A stretch of DNA of 64,000 nt from Parietaria judaica. Lineage: Eukaryota > Streptophyta > Magnoliopsida > Rosales > Urticaceae. The notes under the pieces were generated by a model, which was given only the letters and a program-made list of their open reading frames with translations, did not search any database and was not told where the DNA came from. The DNA lies in assembly GCA_954871525.1 (NCBI GenBank), contig OX940864.1, forward strand, positions 19,152,001-19,216,000, read 5' to 3'. The position numbers and the translations under genes are program-made. This document shows positions 35,701-48,559 of this stretch, in pieces. Position 1 is the first letter of the stretch; each line of letters starts with the position of its first letter.

Positions 35701-38700
35701 CACGAGAGAAGCACAAGGGAAACCACTAATAAATAATGGGAGTTATATTTAGGGTTTTGTTTAAGTTTTTTTTTTTTTTTTAGGGAAATGGAATTAAAAC
35801 GTCCCAATCCACACAGCAATAACTTGTGAGGTAGTGACGTGGATGTGTTGGGTTGAGACATTAAATGTTCGTGAATTACCAAAAAAAAGTTTCATCTTCT
35901 CAAACACTTAAGTCATTTTTTCCCTTAAAATTCCAATTTATGTGTATATACATAAACCAAAATTGTAGTAAATTCATTTACAAAGCGATCGACATATAAA
36001 AAATAAAATACATAGTCAATAGTCATTTATAAAAAGTGGTGGATTATTATATACATATAATATTACAAAATGAAGAGCGTACATATTTCCATATAATACA
36101 TGTAAATATTATTATATACATTGGCGTTGGAATTTCTTTGAGTGGGACCGGACCGGACATGTCCATGTGTTAATAATTGAAAGAAGCTCATTTTGTCACA
36201 CCTACTCTCTCTCACTTTCATTCTGTTTCTTTCTCTCGTTAGGCTTTCTGAACATATTCTTTAGGCAAATGGGAAAATTCTCTTCATATCAACCATCTTC
36301 ATCTCCTTTACTTCTTACATGATCATAACAAATCATACCATAAAAACTAAGAATATGCATTATATATTGTTATCATATGTACTTTCCTAAAAAAGAAAAC
36401 TTATTTACTTTAACCACTTGAACGAACAACATACATATACATTAATATAGTTATATAATGATTTTTGCTTTCATAAATCTGGCCTCTATTTTATTTCTAT
36501 TTATCATTATTATTAAAAATAGCTAATATACTTTTTTTTTATACATTTCCTCTTTTTTTAATTCAAAATTGTCCGTTTCTCATATATAATTTTAGAATTT
36601 TACTTTTATATACTCTCTAATTTAATTTTTGACAAAAATATACCACCTATGTTTCCTAAAGCTAAAATTTTATAAGACACCAATTCTAGGATTTTCAATT
36701 TTTATATAAAATGAAAAAAAAAAAATAGATGGTAGCTAGTATTGTCAAATTACTTAGATGAATATTTGCTTTTTTTAATAGAAGGTTAAAAATATAATTT
36801 AGGGAGTACAAAAGGAAAATTTCCCTAATTACATGTTATATATTATCATAAAATGAAAAGGTTATCTAAGGTTTATGAAAAGAATACTACTTTATTTCCT
36901 AGTCCTTTCAATTGTAGTAAAAAGTTGACAAAATTTGCGTTCACTACATTGAATTTGATTTTGATCTGGATGCAATTAATATTTCCTTCGCTGGATGTAT
37001 ATAGCTCATTCGAGGAACATACATTAATATAATTAATAAATACTATACATATATATATATGCTCCTATACCCATAATACATGTTTCAATTTCAATGAACA
37101 AGAAATAAATGACATTCATATCTTTCAAACTCAGTCAAAAACCCGTCAAATTAAGTTGTACTCGATATTCATATACATATATATATATGTGGAAATTTGG
37201 AAAAATATTCTTCAAAACACAAGTTCAACGTTTTCTTTTCCCGTTTTTACTAAATCTGAAAAATTATTCCCTAAATTGTATTTTACCTCGATATATAATT
37301 AAATAGTAGATATGAAATCATCTTTTCAAGAATTATTAATATAGCTATGAGTTCACAAATTAAAAAGCTATAAGATAATATCTAGTCAAATTATAACTTT
37401 TTTGGAACATCAATTTTCACTACGATGGATTAGCATGATTACTCTGCATCGAATCTTCATATCAGTTTCGATGAATTAGGCTTCACAACTCAATCGATAT
37501 ATGATATATCAAAAAGACAATTCAACAGAAATATCAAAGAAACACAAAGTATATATTATTATCTGAAAATGTAGCTCATGGAATTGAAAAGTTTGCATTG
37601 TCATGTCGCTCATTACCCCTTCATTTAGGCAAGTGAAGCCATCAATCTCATGCTCATGAGTAATTAACTTAGCACATTTTGTAATTATGTGATTGTCACA
37701 AATTCAGGAAAAAATAGTGAACTTTGACCTTTGACCGACAATTATTAGTTTTGGAGTTTTGTCTCAACCACAGAATTCGATCGATTGAGCTTCGTTATTC
37801 CAAGGCCAAGTCCTTGTCGTTGAATTTATTAGTGGGACTACTATGCTGAATTAATAAAAAAAATAAAAAATAAAAATACAATGCAAACTAAAATAAATCC
37901 TAATCAAAGATCTTTAACTAGAATATTGAATAATCGCCAATGTTCAAAATAAGAATGTATATATATTTTTGAAGATTTTAATTGTGTTGATTTCATATTA
38001 AATAAAATTGTGAAGTTTGTGTGTTCGATTGATTTCGTTTCATAATATGTTCCCATTCAATATTTCAATTACATTCATAAGGCACTTGTTTGCTCTTTCA
38101 AAATCTACAAAATGAACCATAATTACATGGGAGTTATTTTAAGAAGATGAAATTCATTGTTATTAGCTATAGTATATATTGTATGGCTTTTATGTACTCC
38201 CGTCGAATTCTTTCCATTGTTTTTTACTCCGAATCACTAGTACGCAGGTGTTCTTATATGCATGCATGTATATAATTAGCTAGTGTACGTGTACTTATTT
38301 AGCATACAACTAAATAGCAAGTACGTGATACATGCCAATTCATGTGTTCTTTTTAGGGTTTCGTAGCCAAACGATATACATGATATCAACAATAATTAAG
38401 TCATGAAAATCTTGAAACCGATTAATAAATGCTTTAATCTGAGTTATAAGTTAACAAAACTTCGCTTCTTAGCTTACAAAATTCATATAGTAAGTATGTG
38501 CTAAATATGTGGAATATATATATATGTTCAACTGCAGTAGTATAAAATAACTCATTGTCTTCCATTTTTTACTCCATTATTACTCAATCCTCTCCAAGAA
38601 TAGTATCCAATTTCAGTGTAAATTATGACAAATCTTGTGAAAGGTATAATTTCCAATAAATTATAAAAACGTAAAGTAAAATAACGACTATATTTGTACT

Positions 38701-39493
38701 CTATTAAGGTGAAATATTCAAGAATATATTCTCTAATTTCTATTTAATTTTAAGTGATTCAATTTTATAAGTAAGTAATTTATTTTATGTATCCCAAAAT
38801 CTAAAATAATAATTTCAAAAAAAAAAAATTGTGCTTCACTACAAAAGCAAACATGTCAGTCGTTTGTAAACAAACCTATACCAATAGACCTACATGTTCA
38901 ATTGTTCATATATTCTTATAGAGTAAATTTGTGGGGACTTATCTTCTAAATTTGTGTCGTTTTAGATTATAATCATATGATCTTCCTTTCCAAATTCCAA
39001 TATATCGTAGTTTTAATTCAATGTTCGTGTATTCGATTTATGCTTTTACATTCGTGTCCATTTATCTTTCTGTTTTTTTTTTTTTTTTATATAGGGAAAT
39101 ATTTTGGTTGTTTTTGGTTCAGAGTTTTTTCGAATTTTTTTCTCGACTATCTTTCTCAATTTGTTTCACTTGTAATCACCTAATTAACTAACTGGTTAAG
39201 GATTAATATTTTGTAAAATAAAATATATAAATAAAAAATATGTTTTTTGAAAAAACATATTTTTTATAGTCCAGAGAATAATCGCAAAGGGTATTAGTAA
39301 TAATATTAATACCATCCAGGCATCCACTAAGAATCTACATCAAACCGTACAAATCATGATTTTTACAATTCTTTCGAGAATTAAATAACTCGAAACTACC
39401 GATCACGTAAAAAATCGAACACTATAGTCTATAGTACAACAAATATTGAGACAAAAAAAAACATAGAAAATAAAAAATTGCGTTTGTAACATG
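35700..39493. other. Long AT-rich intergenic region, no gene seen
   Basis: About 3.8 kb without a supportable reading frame, RNA gene or bordered transposon on either strand. Open frames at 37109-37306 and 38977-39183 are AT-rich chance frames. Confidence 0.5.
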
Positions 39494-40167
39494 TTATTCG
39501 AGACCATAGTCCTCGCCAAAGTGCTTATCGACGAGCCCGTTGGCCATGTTTCTCAAATCTTCGTTTTCGTGAAATTGGAATCTCTCCATGGCTTCGATCC
39601 CGTCCTCTTGCTCCACGAGCTTCGGCCCCTCTCCGTTGGGCATCCCTCTCAGCACCTGCATATTCAGTTATTAAAAATTTTGAGTATCTCTATTTTCTAT
39701 TAAGGGTAGATTAGACATTTATTAATATTCTCCATTTTTTCCTTTTTCATCATATAGAACTCCGACAAAATATCCAGATATTCAACTTACCAATTCCAAG
39801 AACTGGAGCCCGAGCTTGGCAGCCTCGGTATCTGCGGATCTTACGAGATTGACGAAACTTGAGAGACACCCTCTTCGGACAAGCTGAACTAAGTGGTCCA
39901 AGATCACGCTCGTCCTGCCATCGCAGCCCATCGGGGCAACGCATAAGTTTCCGAGCACATACGCCGCTTCCTTCCGAATATCAAATGGCGCCGTGGAAAG
40001 AAGATGCAATAGCAACGGAACAACCTCGCTCGAATACATCGTATTCTTGAGCTCGACCGAACCGGTGGCCATATTGGATAGGACCCAAGCTGCTTCCTGC
40101 GTTAACAACCACAATTTCATTAGCAGAGATCAGAATAAGATATTTCGCACACGTATTACGAATGTTT

Positions 40168-40237
<70 letters not shown>

Positions 40238-43200
40238 ATAGATAGATTGATTGATTTCAAGAAGAAGCAAAATCATAGTGACTCAAATTTTATCAAATCC
40301 TAATAAAATAAAAACTGATCGTAGAATTTGTCTCCGTGAAGCGTACAGAGTAATAAGCTTGCCTTTTTGAGGACTCGGTGTTCGCTCTTCAAACATTTCG
40401 CTAGGGCTTCCGTCACTTTATCTGAGATCCATGTAAAATTACAATTAGAGCTCTTTTTTTAAGTCTTGGCGAGAGAATCCGATTGACTTGCCTGTTATCT
40501 CTAGTCCCGGAACAAGAACACCAGAAGTAGCTTGTAGATCACCGGCGATGAGATTACCTAAACTTCGTAGAGTCTAAAAGGAATTTAAAATCTGTAAGCT
40601 ATAATAAAAATAATAAAAAAATAAAATCCAACTTGGTCCTATGTAGGGGTGAAAGCGAAACTGGTTTCCTCCTGGTCCCGGTTTTCCAGAAATCGAAAAA
40701 ATTGGTTTTCAGGAATCGGTTCTGGGATAGGTAAGAAACCGGTATTTTCCGGTTTAAACCAGTAACCAGGACCGGTAAAATTGTGGTTTAAACCGAGTAA
40801 TACCGGTTTTAAACAGCACATTTATTACTAAAAATATATATATATAATATAGACCGGGAATACCCGTGTTTTCAAACCAGTAAATACAAAATTTCACCCC
40901 TAGACTATCAAGTCGTACCGGAATGAGCAATTGTAAGCTACTCGATGTCGCCAAACGTTCCACGAGCAATGGAAGCACGTCGCTCTTCACTAGCTTACTG
41001 GTAGCGATGTTCGAAAGGGCTGAGAGATACACAACAACCCATGCTACCTCAGTTGCCAATTCCTCATCCCTAAATTTACGAGCGAATTTTTATTGATGGC
41101 TTCTTATAAATAAATAAATCGTCACTTCAAATACAACATTAATTATGTTCATAACATATTATACGAAATGAAGAAAAATAGATCCTGATACAAAGGAAGT
41201 ATACTCACGATTTCTTCAAGTGCCGAATAATTGCATCCAACACGCCATCAACTCTGATAAGCTCCGTGGAAGCCCTTGGATCTGGTCCCTATATCAAAAT
41301 TACAAGTTAAAATACAAAAAACAAATGACCAAATTCGGAACTATGAACATAATACACCTTATGTTTTACTCTATATTGGGACATGACAAAAAGTAAAGCA
41401 AAACATCATGAAAAGGTCATGGTGGTTTCTCGTTCAAAATAGTGGTCTATTTTAAGGCTCTCATTCTACATTCGAAAGTTAAACCGGGAAAACTCTCCTA
41501 ACGATGTTCAATGGGAAATTTTCCAATAAAAAAATACTCAAAACCTAAGAGAGGCACCTACTTACAAGACTGGAAACCCTAATCAACTCATGATTATTTG
41601 AATATCTTAAAACACATATTGTAAAACTCGGCATAATGTGTGAAATTAGTAACCTTGATTAGGTTTGACAAAGCCCAAGCGGCCGTTCTGACGGTTGAGC
41701 CTTTGTTGGGAAGCATCATTCTGGCAAGAGGTTGCACGGCTCCCTGAAATAGCAACACGTTTCTCAGTTCCTCGCCTTCGCCCGCGACGTTACCCAATGC
41801 CCACGCACACTGCTCTGCTACGGGCAACGAACTCTTTTCTGGAACCAACCAGGATAACTTCACTTTTCATTTTAAAAGTAATGAAACTAGGTAAACTATT
41901 CCTGATGTGGATCGAAACCAGTAACATATGGTTACATGGTTTTTGTCCTCGAAACCTGGATGTTGCCGGATTCCGGTGCAATACCCATACCACTGTATTC
42001 AGGGATAACACCGGTAACCGGTTCCACAAGTGAATTAACGACATTAAAACCGGAACTAGATTTCCGGTAAGAAAATAAAAATCTTAAGAAAAACCTTAAA
42101 AAAATTGGAAGTGTACAAGGCCAGAAACCAGTTTCCAGTATAGACCAAAAATCAGTAAAAAAAAAAAAAGCAGTTACAAGTTTTTTTTTCCCTCAAAAAC
42201 CGGATTTCCCGGTTTGCAATCCGGTTCGCGGTGTAAAACTTTCACTCAAATACTAATAAATGGCTCAAAAATTAATTTTCGCAGAAGAAATAAATGGACA
42301 AATGTATAATAATGACCTCCAATGTGAAGAATAAGCAACGGCAAAGCAGGCAACAACGCGTTAGTTTCTTCAGGATTTCCTGCTGCTATGTTTGTCAAAC
42401 ACCAAGCTGCTTCGAGCAACTGCAATTCAGCAAGGAAATCGTTAAGTAGGGCTATTAAGGGTATGTTACAATAAATACGGATTAGATTTCTAACCCTATA
42501 TAGGCATCTAATCTAGGTTTAGCTGTCATGTTTTATTAGTGGAATTTCCTATTGAACATCATTGTGAGAGTTTTCCTACTCTAAACTCTCAAATTAGAAG
42601 CCAAGGTTTCGTGAATCAATAAAGCGTTCGTGTTTCTCTTGGATTTCTATTCCGGGTCCTATAGGAAATATGAAAAAAAAAATTCAGAAAATCTCTGCTC
42701 TTTTCTCAATCGAAATTAGCACTTTTTTGTACCTGTTACTCCGTTCTCCGGGCAAAGATTCGAATTACTATAAACTAAAAGTAAAACAAGATATTAAGAC
42801 CTGTTCATCTGGAGAACCCAGAGAAAGACACTGCACTAGAAGCGCCACTGCCCCGGCTTTTAAAGCGGCTTCAATGGGCGGGTACTCAGATCTCGACAAC
42901 AACCTCCTCAATTCGCGAAGAACCGTCACTCTCTTCGAAAGCGCCCCTTTTCCCCTATTCAAAAACAAAGACAACGATCAGCCCCTAAACGTGATGAAAA
43001 CTCCGTAATCGAGATTCAAGAGAGACTAATTACTGAGACGAAACGGCAGACTTCAGCTCCTGCACCGCAGAAGCCGTTTGCGCCTCCAGTATCGACTGCT
43101 CTTCTTCGACGACCATGTCGCTGTCGATCGGAGCATCGTCCCCTTCGCCAGCCGTCCCCGCGCGGCATAGGCGCTTCGCTCGCACCAGAGACTCGCGGCG

Positions 43201-43582
43201 CTCTTTCCCGACCGTGACGGCGTGCTGCCTTCGCCGATTACCGGCGACACCTCCGACTGACCACCAAAGAAACACACAATTGAGCATTTAATCACTCCAA
43301 AAATCAAAACCCAAACGGAAAATCGCGTTCTCCTTTTCCGCTTCAGTAAACGCCACTCGGAAATAAACCGAAGAAAACAGAAGTTGTCACTCGCGTTCTC
43401 CTTTATCAATCGAATTACTCGCGAAATGGAAAACCAAACCGAAAATCGAGGTTTTTGCAGTTCTGCTTCGATTGATTCCCCAATGTTGTCAGAAGGCAGA
43501 TGAGAGGTGGAAATGGGGAGAAGAACATACCTGATGACTTGATAGGGTCTCTCTTGGGGAGAGCGAATCCATCGTCGGCCAT
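39494..43582 (-). CDS. IMPA9: Importin subunit alpha, IMPA9 type
   Basis: Eleven exons: 43582-43531, 43256-43034, 42954-42801, 42419-42317, 41838-41654, 41288-41209, 41069-40919, 40573-40492, 40421-40363, 40096-39791, 39655-39494; all phases agree, 518 residues. It binds nuclear localisation signals and, through the N-terminal importin-beta-binding domain, links cargo to importin beta. The basic IBB is visible at about residues 25-50 (NRRRQHAV, GKERRE, RAKRLCR). ARM repeats follow, with the recurrent ladder AAWCLTNIAAG, CAWALGNVAGEG, AAWALSNLIKG, VAWVVVYLSALSNI, AAWVLSNMATGS and AAYVLGNLC. The C-terminus is VLRGMPNGEGPKLVEQ to FGEDYGLE. The MADDG start, GEKSS insert and FGEDYG end point to the divergent IMPA9 branch. 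Introns after exons 8 and 9 begin with GC. Introns carry a hAT copy and a TC/TATC microsatellite. Confidence 0.95.
40172..40240. repeat. Compound (TC)n(TATC)n microsatellite
   Basis: About 14 TC units followed by about nine TATC units, in the IMPA9 intron between exons 9 and 10. Confidence 0.95.
40644..40902. mobile_element. Short hAT-like CCGG-rich MITE (copy E)
   Basis: Termini TAGGGGTGAAA and TTTCACCCCTA form an 11-bp perfect inverted repeat. The interior carries ACCGGTAAAA and TTTAAACC(A/G)GTA words. It lies in an IMPA9 intron. The flanking 8-mers (GTCCTATG, GACTATCA) match poorly, so the target duplication has decayed. Confidence 0.65.
41880..42245. mobile_element. Probable hAT-like CCGG-rich element without clear borders
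   Basis: The intron between exons 4 and 5 of IMPA9 holds GGATTCCGG, ACCGGTAACCGG, ACCGGATTTCCCGG and similar words typical of the family. Terminal repeats and target duplication could not be identified. Confidence 0.4.
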
Positions 43583-44269
43583 TGTTGGAAAGCTGAGACA
43601 GACAAAGAAACTCAGCTCAGGGGTTTTGGAAGAACAAATTAATAATAAGAGACTAATAATTTCTTTTTTCCGAGTTTTCGTTATCGATGAAAAACCGAAC
43701 GTTTGATTTTACGGGTTTACTAATCAAGTATCGGGTTCATTGATGAAGTTTTATACACACAAAATTATCGATAAAATATTTACCGATAAAATTTTACGAA
43801 TTAATAATCATATTTTATTATATATGTAGCATAATTAGCCCAATATATCAATATTATATGTAGTATTATCTTATATTTGATTTTTTTTTATCTTCGGTTT
43901 ATCCTAGATTTTTAATAAAATTTTCAAGGATTCATCGATTTATTTATTTTATTCTCAAATTTGGGTGAAACCTCGATATTTCCTAAAACGATAATAATTA
44001 TTGTGTTTTTTTTTTACTGGTGCTCACGGGTTTGCTACATGCACGGGAAAATTATCCAAATTGACAGAAAAATCGACCATTGCTAGTTTGCGATATGTGT
44101 AGGGTTCCTACAGGGAACCAAAAGCCATACGAACCGGTAATTCTTTCACAAATTTTATAAAAAATACTCATGGTAAATAAATTTTGTCAAGTTCTTTTTT
44201 TTCCTTTCCTTTTTACAAATGACCCTCAAATTCTTCCTCCATTTACATTTTGAGTCTTTAAAAGATGAT
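43583..44269. promoter_or_regulatory. Upstream region of IMPA9
   Basis: Presumed promoter and 5' flank of IMPA9. No distinct element was recognised. Confidence 0.3.
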
Positions 44270-44600
44270 GTCGTTCAGAAATGTTTTGTTGTTTCTAAAA
44301 GAATGTCGTTCACTGTCCATTAAACTTGATTGTCGTTTACAAGTTTGTTGTTGTTTTCTCTGATATCGTCGTTTCACGACCAGCTGATGTATTCTATTAA
44401 TTGCTCTTACCATTTTGATGTCTCTGTCGTTCATTGTTGTTTACGTATGAGTTATCCTCAAACGATGTCGTTTTCCAAGTTCATGTCATTTTTGGTCCAG
44501 TTTATTGTGTTTTTATTGTTTTTACCATTTCGATGTCGTAGTTACTTGTTGTTATTTAAGCATGTCTTATCCTGGAATATTATCGTTTTTTGAGCATATA
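44270..44600. repeat. Degenerate ATGTCGTTT repeats
   Basis: Ten or so loose copies of (A/G)TGTCGTTT or GTCGTTCA recur every 20-40 bp, the complement of the AAACGACAT phrase seen at 15046-15430. The open frame at 44330-44593 follows this pattern and is not taken as a gene. Confidence 0.5.
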
Positions 44601-46088
44601 TCTTTTCTTTTCTTTCTTTTTTCATTTTTGTTTGCAATGATAAACAGTCTCTTAGAGTAACTATTACATTTACTCGTATTTTAATTTGTATTAAATTAAG
44701 CTTTGGTCTCTGAAATACTTACGAGTAAATTCATGACATGACATCTCGCTTGTTTGAAACTTCGATGTTTTGCTAGAGCTCGAAGTCGAAACTATTTTGT
44801 TGTAATCGTCTCCAAAAAACGACATTAGACATATACGGACAACCCGGCATGGCCAAAAATGCCTTAAAAATGGTCATGATTAGGTTTTCTAAACAAAAGC
44901 ATGACCATGGCGGCCATGTTTTACGCGCAATTCATAATCAGCTTCTAATTGTTGCAAAACAATATCCAGTGCTAAGATACAATTTCGTACAGAAATTAAG
45001 CGAAGCTATTAATTTATTGAATTTAAACACTTTTTCAACTATATTAAGGAACTAAATTACGTGTCGGTGTCGATGGAACTGATTACAAGTTAGATACTTT
45101 TGCCGATATAATCCTTATACTAAATAGTTAAAAAAATCTTAATATATGTTCCTGAATCATAATGAAGAAAGCAAGAAACCATTATGAAAATTACTATAAT
45201 CATATTCACATAAGTAATACATGCCAACACATGAATCTGATGTAGTAAATCATGGACAGAAATATGGGAATTAAAGGCGAAGATTTACCAAGTTGCAATC
45301 TTGAGTTCTCTGTTTTCAATTACTCGTTTATCTACTTCCATCATTAGCAATATTTGTTTATTTATTTATTTTCATTTATACTTAGATTCTCGTTTTTATT
45401 TCGGGAAACAAAAGATTATTTGTGTTTTCTTGCTTTGTTTTGTAATTCTTTAGTTTTTGAATGAAATGAAAATTGAGAGACTTATGAGTTTCCCCCAACT
45501 ATAAACCCCGTGAGTGAGCGTCGAGTTTGACGCCTGAGAGCCGACATTCGTGCGCAGATCAACGGTGACTAGATGTTTGAAATCTAGCATTCAAGTGCGA
45601 ATCAATAGACGAAGGAAAGTTCTTCGATAAGATACTCATGCGCCGAATAATCAATTGAGTTCGACTATCCAAACTTTATTTATCCAACTCAATTATCTAC
45701 TTCTATCACCGTTGCTGCATCACAATCGCTATTACATAAAGTATAAAACTAATCAATTTTAGTGGTAGTATACTTCTATATCAATTTCCTAAAGTAGGTA
45801 TATATTATATAGTCCAAAGTCAGAACTCAAAAACCATGACATAACATGGCATGGCTCCACATTTTCAACAAGATAATTAAATACACAAATAAATACCTAA
45901 AGGAGACATATATATTTATAGAGTAATCAAAAAGGGAATCTTAACAAGCTTGTGAATACATTTGACCAAAATCAACGTGGACACCAGTTAGTGAAGATTT
46001 TAGCATAAATAGAATAAATTTGACCAAAGTCTATACAACTAAAATATTATGTTTCATATAGTTTATTTATGATACAATAGAGATTATT

Positions 46089-46147
<59 letters not shown>

Positions 46148-47056
46148 GTAAAGTATCCAAGAAGATTAAATTAGACATATTTAGGTGTGAAAATATCATG
46201 TCAAATTATCAGCTAGAATAGCTCACAAGACATTAAACAACATAACCATTGGGAAACACAATTTTGTGATTTCAATTTTCAAGTTATAAGTGTGAGAAAA
46301 TTTAAAATAAATTAAGTCAAAATAAATATAAAAAATAAAATAAAAAGTAATAAAGTAATAAAGTAGTACACTCACCTGCCCATGAGGCATGGCAGAGGAA
46401 GTAGTAACAAAATAAATATAAAAAATTCAAATTTCATATATTAATTGCAGTTTCTACCTATTAAAATGCTATTTAATTTTGATAATTCCTTCATTCAAAA
46501 ATTATTATTTTTGCTAGTAAGTAAATTACATTTGTAGAAACCCTAACTAATCAATCAAATAAATTAATTAATTGCTTAATCACAAAACAATATCGATGCA
46601 TTAACTAATTAATCTAATTAATTAATTAATACACTCAAATTTGATGCATTAATTGTTATTTGTAGCTGCATATATCTTGAATTCTTGATCATTCTTGTTC
46701 AATTTTTTTTCTATTCTAAAAATATATAAACGAAACATACATTTGAATTAACAAAACCAAACCATCACTTTCTTCCTCTATATATAAAAAACAATGAATT
46801 TCATTCATTAATTACAATCTGTTGCTACATATATTTTGAAGATTCATATACAATTTTTTTTCACTATAAACAAGGATTGATATCGGAAACAATAAAAGGA
46901 CTCAAATTTTAGTCAACTATACTAATAAAAATAGTCAAAATGACGAATTGCTTTTGTAATAAGAAACGGATTCAAATTCAGTATATTATTCTTTCAAAAA
47001 AAAAAATCGATATAGGCCCGTGGTCAACTCCACGTAATATTTGAATGATTTCTACC
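44601..47056. other. Intergenic DNA with a TAA microsatellite
   Basis: No gene seen. A (TAA)n microsatellite of about 18 units lies at 46090-46143. The segment 45400-45720 is less AT-rich (CGTCGAGTTTGACGCCTGAG and nearby) and may be retrotransposon debris; no borders found. Confidence 0.45.
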
Positions 47057-47371
47057 TAAACCAGTAAATATAGAACAGAACCCGGATCCGGGTTCTGTTT
47101 TTCACGTTTCCGGTAAAATCCGGAACCGGATTTTCTAGTTCCGGATTTTTTCCGGAAAGCAAAATCCGGTTCCGGATTCTGTTCTGTTTTTTTTTTTAAT
47201 ATATAAATTATAAAGTATAAACCGGTTTGATATATAAATTATAAAGTATATGTTTTCTTTTTTCTTTAAAAAAAAAAAAGGATTCCGGAAAATACAGAAA
47301 ATCCGGAACTTTCGGACTTAAAAAAAATATTCCGGAAATCCGGTTTTCCGATTACTGTATTTACAGGACTA
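47057..47371. mobile_element. hAT-like CCGG-rich MITE (copy F)
   Basis: Exact 8-bp target duplication TTTCTACC (47049-47056, 47372-47379). Ends TAAACCAGTAAATA and, complemented, TAGTCCTGTAAATA agree at 10 of 14. The interior is GGATCCGGGTTC, TTCCGGATTTTTTCCGG and AATCCGGTTTTCCG. 315 bp. Confidence 0.8.
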
Positions 47372-47644
47372 TTTCTACCACATATTAATTAACGTTGAAA
47401 TATTTGAATGAATTGCTGTTTTACTAAATTTAAGTACTTTTTCTTTATAAAAATAAAATAAAAAATTAAGCACCCGCAATTTGATAACTTGAGTATTTTT
47501 GCCCTTTTATCATCGGAAAAGTAGGTACACTTATACAAATAAAAAGACCTATATTGAGTATTGAGTATTTGCATTTATAGTAAGTGAAGAAAGATACAAT
47601 TGAAGATCCCCTAACTAATCAATACAATTAATTAACTTAATTAA

Positions 47645-48559
47645 TCACATAACAATTGAATTAACAAACCCAAACCTTCTTCTTCTTCCTCTATCTCTGT
47701 CACTGTCGGTTTTCCGATACCCGAACTCCGGTCCGGCCCCGAGCTTCTTCTCTCCGGTTCGTGCCGGTTCTGAATTGCACCGAGTCAGAACCGCAAACCC
47801 GAACCCTAATTGCCCTTCCTTCTTCGATCCCTCTTCTTCGCCGCCTCCGGTCGGAGGCTTCTCGTCGATTTCGAAGCTCTTTTTCGGTTCCTCCGGCTCT
47901 TCTTCTCCGTCGCCCTTCAATGGCGATTCCCAGAATCTCCTCGCGAGCGACGACGACCTGTACGGGGCCGACCTGCACCGAGTCAGAATCAACGCGTTCT
48001 TCGGCGGCGAGGCAACTGCGAATCTCTCCTCCCCGTCTCCCTCGCTCTCCTCGGACTCGCGTCCCTCGAAGAACCCGGGTTCGATTTTGCCCACGGAGCT
48101 CTCGATACTGTTGATTTCCTCTCTCGCGTCGGCTTTCCGGCGGAAGCTGAGCTGAAAGAACGACGCCAGCTTCCCGAGGGCGGGGCGCGAGAGCTTGGGG
48201 CGCCAGAACAGCGCCTTCGGAAACGGAACCAGCCATTGGCACCGGCAGACGGAGCTCGAAGCTTTTCTAGGGTTTCGGCCATGGTGTCTGCTGGATTTTG
48301 GGGGTTTAGATCGCTTGACTCGGACCTGACCCATGCAAGTGACCTTGGGCGAGGAGGGCTCTGGGATTTTGGCGGTGGCTCGGTTGGAAGGCTCGATGGA
48401 GCTTCTCTTCCTGGTGATGAACATGGGGCTCGAGCGAGAGCGAGCTCTGTGGCTCTTGCTCGAGGTGTTGGTCCTCAGGAACCTCATCAATGGCGGTGGG
48501 AACTTATCGGTCCGACCTGGGCTCGATAATGGCTTTGACGACGACGATGAAAACCTCAT
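47645..48559 (-). CDS. LTRCxSAP-motif protein ('protamine P1 family')
   Basis: Intronless, 304 residues, starting at the ATG at 48559 (MRFSSSSSKPLSSPGRTDKF) and ending NSIVM. Very Arg-, Ser- and Lys-rich, with little predicted fold. Conserved plant signatures: SSPGRTDKFPPPLMRFLR (12-29), RSRSSPMF (40-47), SSPKVTCMGQVRVKR (69-83), LTRCRSAP (192-199) and a second variant LTRCNSEP (258-265). An acidic stretch (164-180) and Glu-rich blocks lie between them. The name 'protamine P1 family' in plant annotations reflects composition only; no function is established. Long open frames on the opposite strand (47761-48529) are composition shadows. Confidence 0.85.
   Translation of the reverse strand: MRFSSSSSKPLSSPGRTDKFPPPLMRFLRTNTSSKSHRARSRSSPMFITRKRSSIEPSNRATAKIPEPSSPKVTCMGQVRVKRSKPPKSSRHHGRNPRKASSSVCRCQWLVPFPKALFWRPKLSRPALGKLASFFQLSFRRKADAREEINSIESSVGKIEPGFFEGRESEESEGDGEERFAVASPPKNALILTRCRSAPYRSSSLARRFWESPLKGDGEEEPEEPKKSFEIDEKPPTGGGEEEGSKKEGQLGFGFAVLTRCNSEPARTGEKKLGAGPEFGYRKTDSDRDRGRRRRFGFVNSIVM

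Noticed and set aside
42440..42730. Possible LTR or gene fragment in an IMPA9 intron (CAATAAAGCGTTCGTG and nearby)
   Set aside because: It looks like retrotransposon debris, but no terminal repeats, target duplication or reading frame could be shown.
47761..48529. Plus-strand frames of up to 239 codons
   Set aside because: Antisense to the GC-rich LTRCxSAP gene, whose minus-strand product has conserved plant motifs.
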